Of a stretch of 41,885 nt of DNA, positions 34,401 through 41,885 are shown one piece after another; within the stretch, counting starts at the first letter, position 1, and every line of letters begins with the position of its first letter. The notes beneath the pieces are model-generated. The model was not told the origin of the DNA, did not search any database, and saw nothing but the letters and a program-made list of their open reading frames with translations. Both the position numbers and the translations under genes were made by a program. Origin of the DNA: Thiotrichaceae bacterium (GTDB taxonomy: Bacteria > Pseudomonadota > Gammaproteobacteria > Thiotrichales > Thiotrichaceae); contig JALSJU010000118.1 of assembly GCA_026989145.1 (NCBI GenBank), forward strand, positions 1 to 41,885. Reading direction: 5' to 3'.

Positions 34401-35736
34401 TGTCATCGCTTGCTTGACCCAAGGCGTGCGCATATTCGGCCTGTAACCATTTGTAATTGCCTATGCTTGTTTGTTGGTGGCGAGCTTCTAAAACCTCGAC
34501 CACAGCATCAGATAAATCATGCCCCAGCCAATGTTTAATAACACTGTAAAAAAGGATACCTAAAAGGCTGTCTTTCAAGTCCACCAACGGTACATTAAAG
34601 TTAAAAATTCCGCTGATTTGGGTATCGGCATAGGCGTGTAAAATTGCGTGGTCAGTGTCGAATCGTGAGCCTTTATCAAGATGCTTGAAAGTCTTTAGCG
34701 CCAAATTAATCTGTGCAGAATCGCCACTCGCCAGTAATGCTAGCAAGTAAAACTTTTCAAAGTCATTATTAAATATAATGGCAGTGCCTTTGCGCTTATT
34801 ATTAAGCTCTCTAAAAAGCTCTACAGCATTATCATAGGCTTGAATGGCGCTTTCAATATTGCCATGAATTAACTGTTTGGCACTGTTCGCAAGGTGCCAA
34901 TGAACGTGATGGTCACCGTATTGCACCACCTCGGTATTGGTGTTTTCTAACAGCTTGCTGGTGTCTTGAATGTGCAAGCCTGCCGGTAACTCAGGAAAGG
35001 TTTCTAACTTACCCGATAAAATACTGTACTCCGCCTGCGTATCAAGCAAGGCAAGTTTAAATGCCTGTAAATTAGGGATTTCTTGCTCGCGTTTATGCAA
35101 TAAATCCCACAACTTAGCCTGATCGTGCAAACCATTTAAACCATAATCCACTAAATGAATAAACGCCACGCTAAACATAGAATCAGACAAAACTGCCAAC
35201 AATTTCTCATTTGCCGGCGTACCAAAAGTCGCGGGGTAAAAGCCGGGGTTAGATAATACCGACTCGTTGTACTGGTAGCGCTCATTTAATAATTTTAGGG
35301 TGCTTTCAAGCTTATCTGCTTTGCCCTGAAATAAATAAATACGCGCATGCGAAAGGCCGTGCTCAATACTCTGCCAAAGGACTCTGCCAAACGATTCCGT
35401 TGCCGAGAAGGAACGTAATACCTGCTCAGAATAATTGTTGAAGGTGCCATCTGAAATACTGCTTAACAGAATCTCCTCACTGAAACTCGGCGCACAAAAA
35501 TACTTGCCCTGACTACCCTCTAAAAAACCCGTATGAATCAAATCAACTAACACAGGGCGAATCGTATGCAAAGTAAAGGAATCGCCTTTTTCATCATTAA
35601 AACCAAGGTGGTGCGCGCAACTTGCCAACGGCGTAGCAGCCACAGGCGCATAAATAATGGAAATTATTTGTAACAGAGAACGTTCTAACTTAGGCAGTGC
35701 ATCAAAGGCTTTTTGATCAAAATCGGTTTGGCTCAT
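31483..35736 (-). CDS. large SNF2-family helicase-like ATPase
   Basis: This is a 1417-residue protein. The C-terminal part (about residue 950 on) is a SNF2 ATPase of the HepA/Swi2 type: Q-like [10 protein letters not shown], Walker [12 protein letters not shown] (about 980), DEAQ box (about 1080), [18 protein letters not shown], then the helicase C domain with [58 protein letters not shown]. The N-terminal 450 residues are helical and TPR-like; the middle has a SNF2-associated beta region. Such proteins are thought to remodel protein-DNA or RNAP complexes. There is no nuclease, methylase or other defence gene beside it, so I do not call it a defence gene. Confidence 0.9.
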   Translation of the reverse strand: [1417 protein letters not shown]

Positions 35737-35953
35737 AAAAATCTATTTCAATGGTTTTAGAATAACCGAGCAAGTATAAGCGACTTGGTTTAAATGTAAT
35801 AGGGCTTATTGCCCTAATCCTCGATAGAAATCACATTAATGGCGTAGAGAGTTGATTCAAAGGGATACTCTAAAGGTATTCGATTAACCTATGGGCGAAA
35901 AAAATATTTATCACATGCTGTGAAAATATATAGAAGAGAATATTGACACTTTA

Positions 35954-36904
35954 TTATTTTGTCACATCATCCCGCCATTTTGGGTGGTGGAAGTGTAAAC
36001 GGTGATCGCAAGATGTAGATACTACTGATGCATCAAGCGTGATGGTGCCGATATTCTGCCATACTTTTTTGTTGTTTATTTTTTTGCTGGCGACGGCGAT
36101 GTCAAAGATGAGTGGTTTGTCTTTAATGGCGAGTTCGTCTCTAAAGTCTTGCGCATCGCGTGTTTGACCTGCTTGTGCGCTTACTTTCATCCAGCGGGGA
36201 GTTATGACGGCTTTGTTGTTTGCTTCACCTAAGTAGGAGATTTCATAGACCTGTCGGATGCCGGGATTTTTATCGGCTTTAGAGAAAGTTCGTGCGACTT
36301 TTAGTGCGTAGAGCAGATTTTTTAAGACTTCGCTATTTTTACTGACACTTGGTTCATTGGTCAACGTTACGTCGGTATAGTGTTTGGCACGGGTACCGCC
36401 GAGGTCGTCAATGAGGAAGAAGTTAGCGGTGTTTTCTGGGTTTACTTTATTTGGGTTTAGCGTGGGAAATAATTTTCCCGCAAAGCCAAAGGCACGGATT
36501 TCTCCGCTACGGGTATTCGACATGGCGGTTGATGCGCGCACGATGATAAGAGCTTTGCTGTTTTGTTTGAAGTAACCGCTGTATGGGTTTTGTTGATTGA
36601 TTTGCCAAACGCCTTTGAAGCATACCCCGTTGGGGTGCGCTAGTTTATTAAAGCTGGGGATAATGTCGGCATGTTCATTTAAGGTTCTGCGTGAGTTGCC
36701 TAAAATGATGTCTTTGCCTTTTGAAAATAATTGTCTGTACGAAACGCGTTGCTGTGGTAGCTTGCTGACAGGGTCGGAGCTGATTTGTTGCCACACTTCT
36801 TGAAATTGGCTGCGAGGTTTTTTGGTGCTTGTTGTCATGGGTGGTGGGGTGTTTGCACAAGCCACTAGGCCCAGCAATAGTGGAATAATTAGAATTTTTT
36901 TCAT
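35954..36904 (-). CDS. lipoprotein with catalase-related fold (tentative)
   Basis: This 316-residue protein has a lipoprotein signal (MKKILIIPLLLGLVACAN, lipobox LVAC with Cys16). The mature domain has HPNGVCFKGVWQINQQNPYSGYFKQNSKALIIVRASTAMSNTRSGEIRAFGFAGKLFP, then NTANFFLIDDLGGT. This pattern (HPxGxCFxGxW, RxS, RxFGFAGKLFP) recalls heme-catalase-fold proteins of the SrpA/catalase-like kind. I cannot see a clear proximal heme tyrosine motif, so activity is uncertain. It is probably anchored in the outer or inner membrane facing the periplasm. It stands between acnB and the SNF2 gene. Confidence 0.75.
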   Translation of the reverse strand: MKKILIIPLLLGLVACANTPPPMTTSTKKPRSQFQEVWQQISSDPVSKLPQQRVSYRQLFSKGKDIILGNSRRTLNEHADIIPSFNKLAHPNGVCFKGVWQINQQNPYSGYFKQNSKALIIVRASTAMSNTRSGEIRAFGFAGKLFPTLNPNKVNPENTANFFLIDDLGGTRAKHYTDVTLTNEPSVSKNSEVLKNLLYALKVARTFSKADKNPGIRQVYEISYLGEANNKAVITPRWMKVSAQAGQTRDAQDFRDELAIKDKPLIFDIAVASKKINNKKVWQNIGTITLDASVVSTSCDHRLHFHHPKWRDDVTK

Positions 36905-36947
36905 GCTGAGCCTATTTATGTGGGTTGGTTATTTGGATGTTCCAGAT

Positions 36948-39560
36948 TTAAATTGGAATAATAGGTATCACTCCATTGGCAGCTTCTTGATAACTTTTAA
37001 TTTCATTAAAGTTTAAATAGCGGTAAATATCATCTGCCATGGTGTCTAAATCAGCGGCGTACTCCATATATTCATCCACGCTGGGTAGTTTACCTATAAT
37101 AGCAGCAATTGCAGATAGCTCGGCTGACGCTAAATAAACATCAGCGCCATCACCTAAGCGATTAGGGAAGTTACGTGTGGAGGTTGAAACAGCGGTGCTT
37201 TTAGGCGCGATACGGGCCTGGTTGCCCATGCAGAGCGAACAACCTGGCATTTCGGTGCGTGCACCGGCGGTGCCGAAAATACTGTAATAGCCTTCTTCGG
37301 TAAGTTGGGTTTCATCCATTTTAGTCGGAGGTGCTATCCATAATCGTGTGGGTACGGCACCTTTGGTTTTTTCTAGCAGTTTTCCGGCGGCGCGGAAATG
37401 CCCAATGTTAGTCATACATGAGCCGATAAAGACTTCTTGAATCGCGGTGCCGGCAACCTCTGAGAGTGGTTTTACGTCGTCTGGGTCATTCGGGCAGGCG
37501 AGTAAGGGTTCTTTGATTTCATTGAGGTCAATTTCAATAATTTCAGCGTATTCTGCATCTTTGTCTGCTTCTAGTAGTTCTGGGTTTTCTATCCAATCTT
37601 GCATTGCATCAATACGTCTTTGAATGGTGCGCTCATCACCATAGCCTCCAGCAAGCATCCATTTAAGCATGACGATATTGGAGTTTAGGTATTCAATAAT
37701 CGGTTCTTTATTGAGTTTTATGCTACAGCCTGATGCGGAGCGTTCTGCTGAGGCATCGGATAGTTCAAAGGCTTGCTCGACTTTGAGGTCAGGTAGGCCT
37801 TCAATTTCTAGCACGCGTCCTGAATAGACATTTTTCTTGCCTTTTTTCTCGACCGTGAGTAGCCCTTTTTGAATGGCGACATAGGGGATGGCGTTGACCA
37901 AATCACGTAGTGTAATGCCGGGTTGCATTTCACCTTTAAAACGCACTAAAACGGATTCGGGCATATCCAGTGGCATGACACCTGTGGCTGCGGCAAAGGC
38001 GACTAAGCCAGAGCCTGCAGGAAATGAAATGCCAATCGGAAAGCGGGTGTGCGAGTCACCACCGGTGCCAACCGTATCGGGCAATAACATGCGGTTTAAC
38101 CACGAATGGATGACACCATCACCGGGGCGCAGTGAAACGCCACCACGAGTCATAATAAAGTCTGGTAGGGTATGTTGCGTATCGACATCAATTGGCTTTG
38201 GGTAGGCGGCGGTGTGGCAAAATGATTGCATGGTTAAGTCCGCAGAAAAGCCTAAACAGGCGAGATCTTTTAGCTCATCACGAGTCATTGGGCCAGTGGT
38301 GTCTTGCGAACCTACGGTGGTCATTTTGGGTTCGCAATACATGCCTGCGCGTACCCCGTTGAGACCACAGGCTTTGCCGACCATTTTTTGTGCGAGAGTA
38401 TAGCCTTTACCAGTATTTACTGGCTCGATGGGTTTACGGAATAAGTTTATTTCCTCTAAGCCCAATGCCTCACGCGCTCTGGCTGTTAAACCGCGGCCAA
38501 TAATTAAAGGAATGCGACCATTGGAGCGAACTTCATCCAAAATCACATTTGGTTTTAGGTTGAATTTACAAATAACTTCGTCAGAGTCGTGGCGTTTAAC
38601 TAAACCTTCGTACGGGTAGATATCAATCACATCGCCCATATTGAGTTGTGAAACATCCATTTCGATAGGCAGTGAGCCTGCATCTTCAAGTGTGTTGAAA
38701 AAGATAGGTGCTATTTTGCTGCCAAAACAATAACCACCTTCGCGCTTGTTGGGGATAAATGGAATATCATCACCCATATGCCAAAGCACTGAGTTTACGG
38801 CGGATTTTCTGGATGAGCCTGTGCCAACCACATCGCCTACATACGCTAATGGGAAGCCTTTTTGTTTGAGCTCACTGATTAATTTTAACGGCCCAAGTTC
38901 GCCTTCTTTATCTGGTGTGATACTGTCACGGGGCATTTTTAACATGGCGTTTGCATGCAGTGGAATATCGGGGCGCGACCAAGCATCAGGTGCCGGGGAT
39001 AAATCATCGGTATTGGTTTCACCGGGGACTTTAAACACGGTGACGGTAATTTTTTCTGCCAGTTCAGGCTTGCTGGTAAACCATTCGGCATCAGCCCAAG
39101 ATTGTAAGATTGTTTTCGCATGTCTATTGCCGGCGTCGGCTTTTTCTTTGATATCATGAAAGGCATCAAATACTAGCAGGGTGTGTGAGAGTGCTTTTAC
39201 CGCAATTTCTGCAATGTCTTCATCATCCAAGGCTTTGATCAAAGGCTCAATATTGTAGCCACCGAGCATTGTGCCGAGCAGTTGTGTTGCTTTTTGCTTG
39301 TCTATTAGAGGTGAGTTTGCATCGCCTGTTGTAATCGCTGCTAAAAAACCTGCTTTTATATAAGCGGCTTCATCAACACCTGCGGGAATACGATTGCTTA
39401 ATAAATCAACGATATAGTCTTCTTCACCGGCGGGCGGTTTTTTTAATAGTCCAACAAGCTCAGCGGTTTGTTCTGCACTGAGTGGTTGTGGGTAGATGCC
39501 TGCTTGCGCACGCTTTTCAACATGTTTTTTATAATCGTTTAACATTGTACTCTCTAACAT
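36948..39560 (-). CDS. acnB: bifunctional aconitate hydratase 2 / 2-methylisocitrate dehydratase
   Basis: AcnB is a [4Fe-4S] enzyme of the TCA and methylcitrate cycles. From the ATG at 39560 it has 870 residues (E. coli AcnB has 865). The N-terminal HEAT-like domain begins [19 protein letters not shown] and is followed by the swivel domain. Cluster-binding cysteines lie in [12 protein letters not shown] and [13 protein letters not shown]. The start at 39560 has a GGAG Shine-Dalgarno; another ATG at 39545 matches the E. coli start. The two lie in a 15-bp tandem duplication. A further upstream frame to 39623 is unsupported. Confidence 0.95.
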   Translation of the reverse strand: MLESTMLNDYKKHVEKRAQAGIYPQPLSAEQTAELVGLLKKPPAGEEDYIVDLLSNRIPAGVDEAAYIKAGFLAAITTGDANSPLIDKQKATQLLGTMLGGYNIEPLIKALDDEDIAEIAVKALSHTLLVFDAFHDIKEKADAGNRHAKTILQSWADAEWFTSKPELAEKITVTVFKVPGETNTDDLSPAPDAWSRPDIPLHANAMLKMPRDSITPDKEGELGPLKLISELKQKGFPLAYVGDVVGTGSSRKSAVNSVLWHMGDDIPFIPNKREGGYCFGSKIAPIFFNTLEDAGSLPIEMDVSQLNMGDVIDIYPYEGLVKRHDSDEVICKFNLKPNVILDEVRSNGRIPLIIGRGLTARAREALGLEEINLFRKPIEPVNTGKGYTLAQKMVGKACGLNGVRAGMYCEPKMTTVGSQDTTGPMTRDELKDLACLGFSADLTMQSFCHTAAYPKPIDVDTQHTLPDFIMTRGGVSLRPGDGVIHSWLNRMLLPDTVGTGGDSHTRFPIGISFPAGSGLVAFAAATGVMPLDMPESVLVRFKGEMQPGITLRDLVNAIPYVAIQKGLLTVEKKGKKNVYSGRVLEIEGLPDLKVEQAFELSDASAERSASGCSIKLNKEPIIEYLNSNIVMLKWMLAGGYGDERTIQRRIDAMQDWIENPELLEADKDAEYAEIIEIDLNEIKEPLLACPNDPDDVKPLSEVAGTAIQEVFIGSCMTNIGHFRAAGKLLEKTKGAVPTRLWIAPPTKMDETQLTEEGYYSIFGTAGARTEMPGCSLCMGNQARIAPKSTAVSTSTRNFPNRLGDGADVYLASAELSAIAAIIGKLPSVDEYMEYAADLDTMADDIYRYLNFNEIKSYQEAANGVIPIIPI

Positions 39561-39710
39561 TGTGCTCTCCGTGATGATCTTTAGTTGAGGATAACGTAAA
39601 CTAAATTGCTTTAGTAGATTCATCGTTAAATATGTTTTGAACTTTTATAACGCCTGTCAGAAATATGATTTTTAAAGTACAAATTACTTTCTCTCGATTA
39701 TTCCATTCGG

Positions 39711-39716
39711 TATAGT
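39711..39716 (+). promoter_or_regulatory. possible -10 of the gcvT leader
   Basis: TATAGT lies just upstream of the first riboswitch aptamer and is the best -10 candidate in the region. No good -35 was found at 16-18 bp. Confidence 0.4.
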
Positions 39717-39729
39717 AATAGCTCAGCAA

Positions 39730-39956
39730 AATCTCTCGCAGGAGAAGTTTTCTCGTAATTTATGTGGGTTAATTTAAGTTTAGCTTATTTACTTGAAAAT
39801 GCCGAAGACGCAAAACCGTCCGGAAACGCTCAGGCAAAAGGACTGCGAATAGAATGCTGGCTCTGGAGAGCGAAACAAAAAATGTTTCCACCGAAGGGTT
39901 TAACCTGCTGTTATTAGTATTAATCGTAGGGAATCTCTCAGGTATCAAGGACAGAG
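39730..39956 (+). ncRNA. tandem glycine riboswitch
   Basis: Two glycine aptamers occur in series before gcvT. Aptamer I (about 39730-39847) has AATGCCGAAGACGCAAAACC and CGCTCAGGCAAAAGGACTGCG. Aptamer II (about 39853-39956) has CTCTGGAGAGCG, CCACCGAAGGG and TCTCTCAGGTATCAAGGACAG. These match the conserved core of the class. With the terminator at 39955-40003 it should control gcvTHP in response to glycine, with glycine expected to favour read-through. Confidence 0.92.
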
Positions 39957-40005
39957 GGGCGGCAAATAGCATCGTGTAGCGGTGTGTTTGCCGCCCTTTT
40001 TTTTG
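39955..40005 (+). terminator. riboswitch expression platform terminator
   Basis: GGGCGGCAAA pairs with TTTGCCGCCC around a loop of about 25 nt, followed by eight T residues. It lies between aptamer II and the gcvT start, and its 5' arm adjoins the last aptamer stem, so ligand binding can compete with it. Confidence 0.9.
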
Positions 40006-40038
40006 GAAAAATTTTGTTAAAGATCAGAGGAAATTATC

Positions 40039-41139
40039 ATGTCGCAATCGTCACAACAGCCGCAACGAACCCCTTTATATGAGAAGCATCTGGAGTCAGG
40101 TGGTAAAATGGTTGATTTTGCAGGCTGGGAAATGCCAATCAATTACGGCTCGCAAGTTAAAGAGCATAAGCAGGTGCGTGAAGATGCAGGCATGTTTGAT
40201 GTGTCGCACATGGTGGTGTTGGATTTTAAAGGCGCCGAGGTTAAAGCCTTTTTACAAAAACTCTTAGCTAATGATGTGGCGCGCCTAAAAGATGCAGGTA
40301 AGGCGCTTTATAGCGGTATGTTAAATAAGCAGGGCGGTGTTATTGATGATTTAATCGTGTATTACTTAGCGGACGATTTTTACCGTGTGGTGGTGAATGC
40401 TGCAACTCGTGAGAATGATTTGAAGTGGATAAATTCCCAAATGGCAGCGTTTGATTTAACGCTGACAGAGCGTGATGATTTGTCTATGATCGCGGTGCAA
40501 GGACCGAGTGCGCGTGGCAAAGTGGTGTCTTTATTGTCAGAAGCCGATGCAAAGGTTGCCTCAGACCTTAAAATATTTTTTGGTGCTCAGCTGGGTGATC
40601 TTTTTGTGGCGCGTACCGGTTATACCGGTGAAGATGGTTTTGAAATTATTTTACCAAATCAGCAAGTAGCTGACTTTTGGGGGCAATTAATAGATGCGGG
40701 TGTTAAGCCAATTGGGTTAGGTGCACGTGACACTTTACGTCTTGAAGCCGGCATGAATCTATACGGCACTGATATGGATGAAGGTATCTCGCCGTTGCAA
40801 GCGGGCATGGCTTGGACAATCGCCTGGGAGCCAACAGAGAGAGACTTTAATGGTCGTGCAGCCTTAGAAAAAGAAAAAATGGAAGGCTCTAAAAGTAAAT
40901 TGGTTGGACTTGTTTTGGAAGATAAAGGTGTTCTGCGTGGTCATCAAAAAGTTATTACATCGCACGGTGAAGGTGAGATTACTAGTGGCTCTTTTTCACC
41001 TACTATAGGCAAGTCTATCGCGCTCGCACGTATACCTTCTGAAACGCAAGATAATTGTTTTGTTGAAATAAGAGGCAAGCAATTAGCAGTTAAGATTGTT
41101 AAACCGCCGTTTGTTAGAAATGGCAAAGTTTTAATCTAA
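40039..41139 (+). CDS. gcvT: glycine cleavage system T protein (aminomethyltransferase)
   Basis: GcvT transfers the methylene group from lipoyl-bound aminomethyl on GcvH to tetrahydrofolate, releasing ammonia. The sequence opens with [33 protein letters not shown], then MFDVSHM, and further on [13 protein letters not shown] and [18 protein letters not shown], all GcvT signatures. Its 366 residues are normal. An AGAGGAAAT ribosome-binding site precedes the ATG. It is the first gene after the glycine riboswitch and is followed by gcvH and gcvP. Confidence 0.97.
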   Translation: MSQSSQQPQRTPLYEKHLESGGKMVDFAGWEMPINYGSQVKEHKQVREDAGMFDVSHMVVLDFKGAEVKAFLQKLLANDVARLKDAGKALYSGMLNKQGGVIDDLIVYYLADDFYRVVVNAATRENDLKWINSQMAAFDLTLTERDDLSMIAVQGPSARGKVVSLLSEADAKVASDLKIFFGAQLGDLFVARTGYTGEDGFEIILPNQQVADFWGQLIDAGVKPIGLGARDTLRLEAGMNLYGTDMDEGISPLQAGMAWTIAWEPTERDFNGRAALEKEKMEGSKSKLVGLVLEDKGVLRGHQKVITSHGEGEITSGSFSPTIGKSIALARIPSETQDNCFVEIRGKQLAVKIVKPPFVRNGKVLI

Positions 41140-41202
41140 CACTATAAGAAATCTGAACTACACACGCCAATTAATTAATAATGGATAAACTTGGAGAAAA
41201 AT

Positions 41203-41592
41203 ATGAGTAACGAAAACCCGAATGATCTTAAATACACTAAAACCCATGAGTGGGTACGCGATAATGGTGATGGAACAGTAACCGTAGGCATTACCGATCA
41301 CGCCCAAGAGCTATTAGGTGATGTGGTGTATGTCGAATTGCCTGAAGTTGAATCTGAGCTAACGGCTGAAGAGAACTGTGGAGTAATTGAGTCAGTAAAA
41401 GCTGCTTCTGATATGTACGCACCGCTTGAAGGTGAAGTGACAGAAGTCAATGAAGAGCTAGATGGCGAGCCAGAGCTTATTAATAGCGCTGCGTTCGGTG
41501 AAGGTTGGATTTTTAGCATGAAGCTAAAATCAATGGATGATCTTGACGAGCTCATGGATGCTGATGCTTATGAGTCTTTTTGCCAAGAGTAA
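41203..41592 (+). CDS. gcvH: glycine cleavage system H protein
   Basis: GcvH is the lipoyl carrier that shuttles the aminomethyl intermediate between the P, T and L proteins. With the ATG at 41203 (GGAG 6 bp upstream) it has 129 residues. The lipoylated Lys66 lies in CGVIESVKAASDMYAPLEGEV. The longer frame from 41191 starts at a TTG and is not needed. It lies 63 bp downstream of gcvT. Confidence 0.97.
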   Translation: MSNENPNDLKYTKTHEWVRDNGDGTVTVGITDHAQELLGDVVYVELPEVESELTAEENCGVIESVKAASDMYAPLEGEVTEVNEELDGEPELINSAAFGEGWIFSMKLKSMDDLDELMDADAYESFCQE

Positions 41593-41665
41593 TGGCTTTT
41601 TCGGTGTAACCAAGCCCGCCAATTTTTAACCCGTATTTTAACCGTACTTAGATAGATTTAGTCTT

Positions 41666-41885
41666 ATGAAAACATTGCCTTTAGATTCACTCATGCAACA
41701 TGATGATTTCACCTCTCGTCATATTGGTCCGCAGTCTGCTGATATTCAGCCTATGCTTGATGTTATTGGCGTTAGCTCGCTGGATTCGTTGATTGATCAA
41801 ACCGTACCTGAAAGTATTCGGCTTTCAGAAAAATTGAATTTAGACAAAGGTTGTAGTGAGCGTGAAGCATTAAATACGCTTAAGG
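41666..41885 (+). CDS. gcvP: glycine dehydrogenase (decarboxylating), N-terminal part
   Basis: The frame opens at the ATG at 41666 and runs off the right edge. The 73 residues visible include DDFTSRHIGPQSADIQPMLDVIGVSSLDSLIDQTVPESIR, the characteristic N-terminus of GcvP. Whether it is the long single-chain form or the first half of a split enzyme cannot be told. It follows gcvH by 73 bp, so gcvT-gcvH-gcvP form one riboswitch-controlled unit. Confidence 0.93.
   Translation, partial: MKTLPLDSLMQHDDFTSRHIGPQSADIQPMLDVIGVSSLDSLIDQTVPESIRLSEKLNLDKGCSEREALNTLK

Noticed and set aside
31483-35736. SNF2 protein as part of an anti-phage defence system
   Set aside because: No nuclease, methyltransferase, protease or other defence partner flanks it.
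39769-39972. 67-residue minus-strand ORF antisense to the gcvT leader
   Set aside because: It lies wholly over the glycine riboswitch, whose conserved RNA bases explain the sequence.

Overview
The window looks like a chromosomal segment of an AT-rich (about 40% G+C by eye) autotrophic gammaproteobacterium. The order rapZ-ptsN-hpf-rpoN-lptB-lptA-lptC-kdsC-kdsD-yrbG is a classic gammaproteobacterial block. The presence of both form I (cbbLS) and form II (cbbM) RuBisCO, each with its own CbbQ/CbbO pair and its own CbbR, points to a chemolithoautotroph, most plausibly a sulfur oxidiser. That last step is inference, because no sulfur-oxidation gene is in the window.

Layout. Positions 1-853: the tail of an unidentified gene, then pyrF. 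Positions 864-10254 (minus strand): mgtE, rapZ, ptsN, hpf, rpoN, the LPS transport and Kdo genes, and a Ca2+/Na+ antiporter. Positions 10411-16106 (minus): form I operon cbbL-cbbS-small acidic ORF-cbbQ1-cbbO1, with hairpins in the cbbL/cbbS and cbbS/ORF gaps. Positions 16449-18399 (plus): cbbR1 and an NhaR-type regulator. Positions 18503-19885 (minus): cbbM. Positions 20201-26382 (plus): cbbR2, a DUF4395-like membrane protein, a DUF302-like exported protein, cbbQ2, cbbO2 and a 156-residue unknown. Positions 26404-29947 (minus): an unknown, a nucleoside-recognition (gate) membrane protein, a thioredoxin-fold/HEAT protein, gluQ and dksA. Positions 30356-31189: tRNA-Gly(GCC), a structurally aberrant tRNA-Cys(GCA)-like RNA, canonical tRNA-Cys(GCA) and tRNA-Leu(UAA). 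Positions 31483-39560 (minus): a large SNF2 helicase, a lipoprotein and acnB. Positions 39730-41885 (plus): a tandem glycine riboswitch with a terminator, then gcvT, gcvH and the start of gcvP.

How it works together. The 7-8 kb on either side of cbbM form a carbon-fixation island with two complete carboxylase/activase systems and two divergently placed CbbR regulators. cbbM and cbbQ2 are 2.8 kb apart on opposite strands, yet carry nearly the same 38-39 bp promoter/operator, so form II RuBisCO and its activase are probably co-regulated. A short terminal-inverted-repeat element lies in the cbbM 5' leader, and a decayed relative lies between the DUF4395-like and DUF302-like genes.

The most unusual single object is the 70-nt tRNA-Cys-like RNA at 30708-30777. 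It has compensated stem changes relative to the normal tRNA-Cys 130 bp downstream, shortened D and T loops without the elbow motifs, an encoded CCA and its own terminator.
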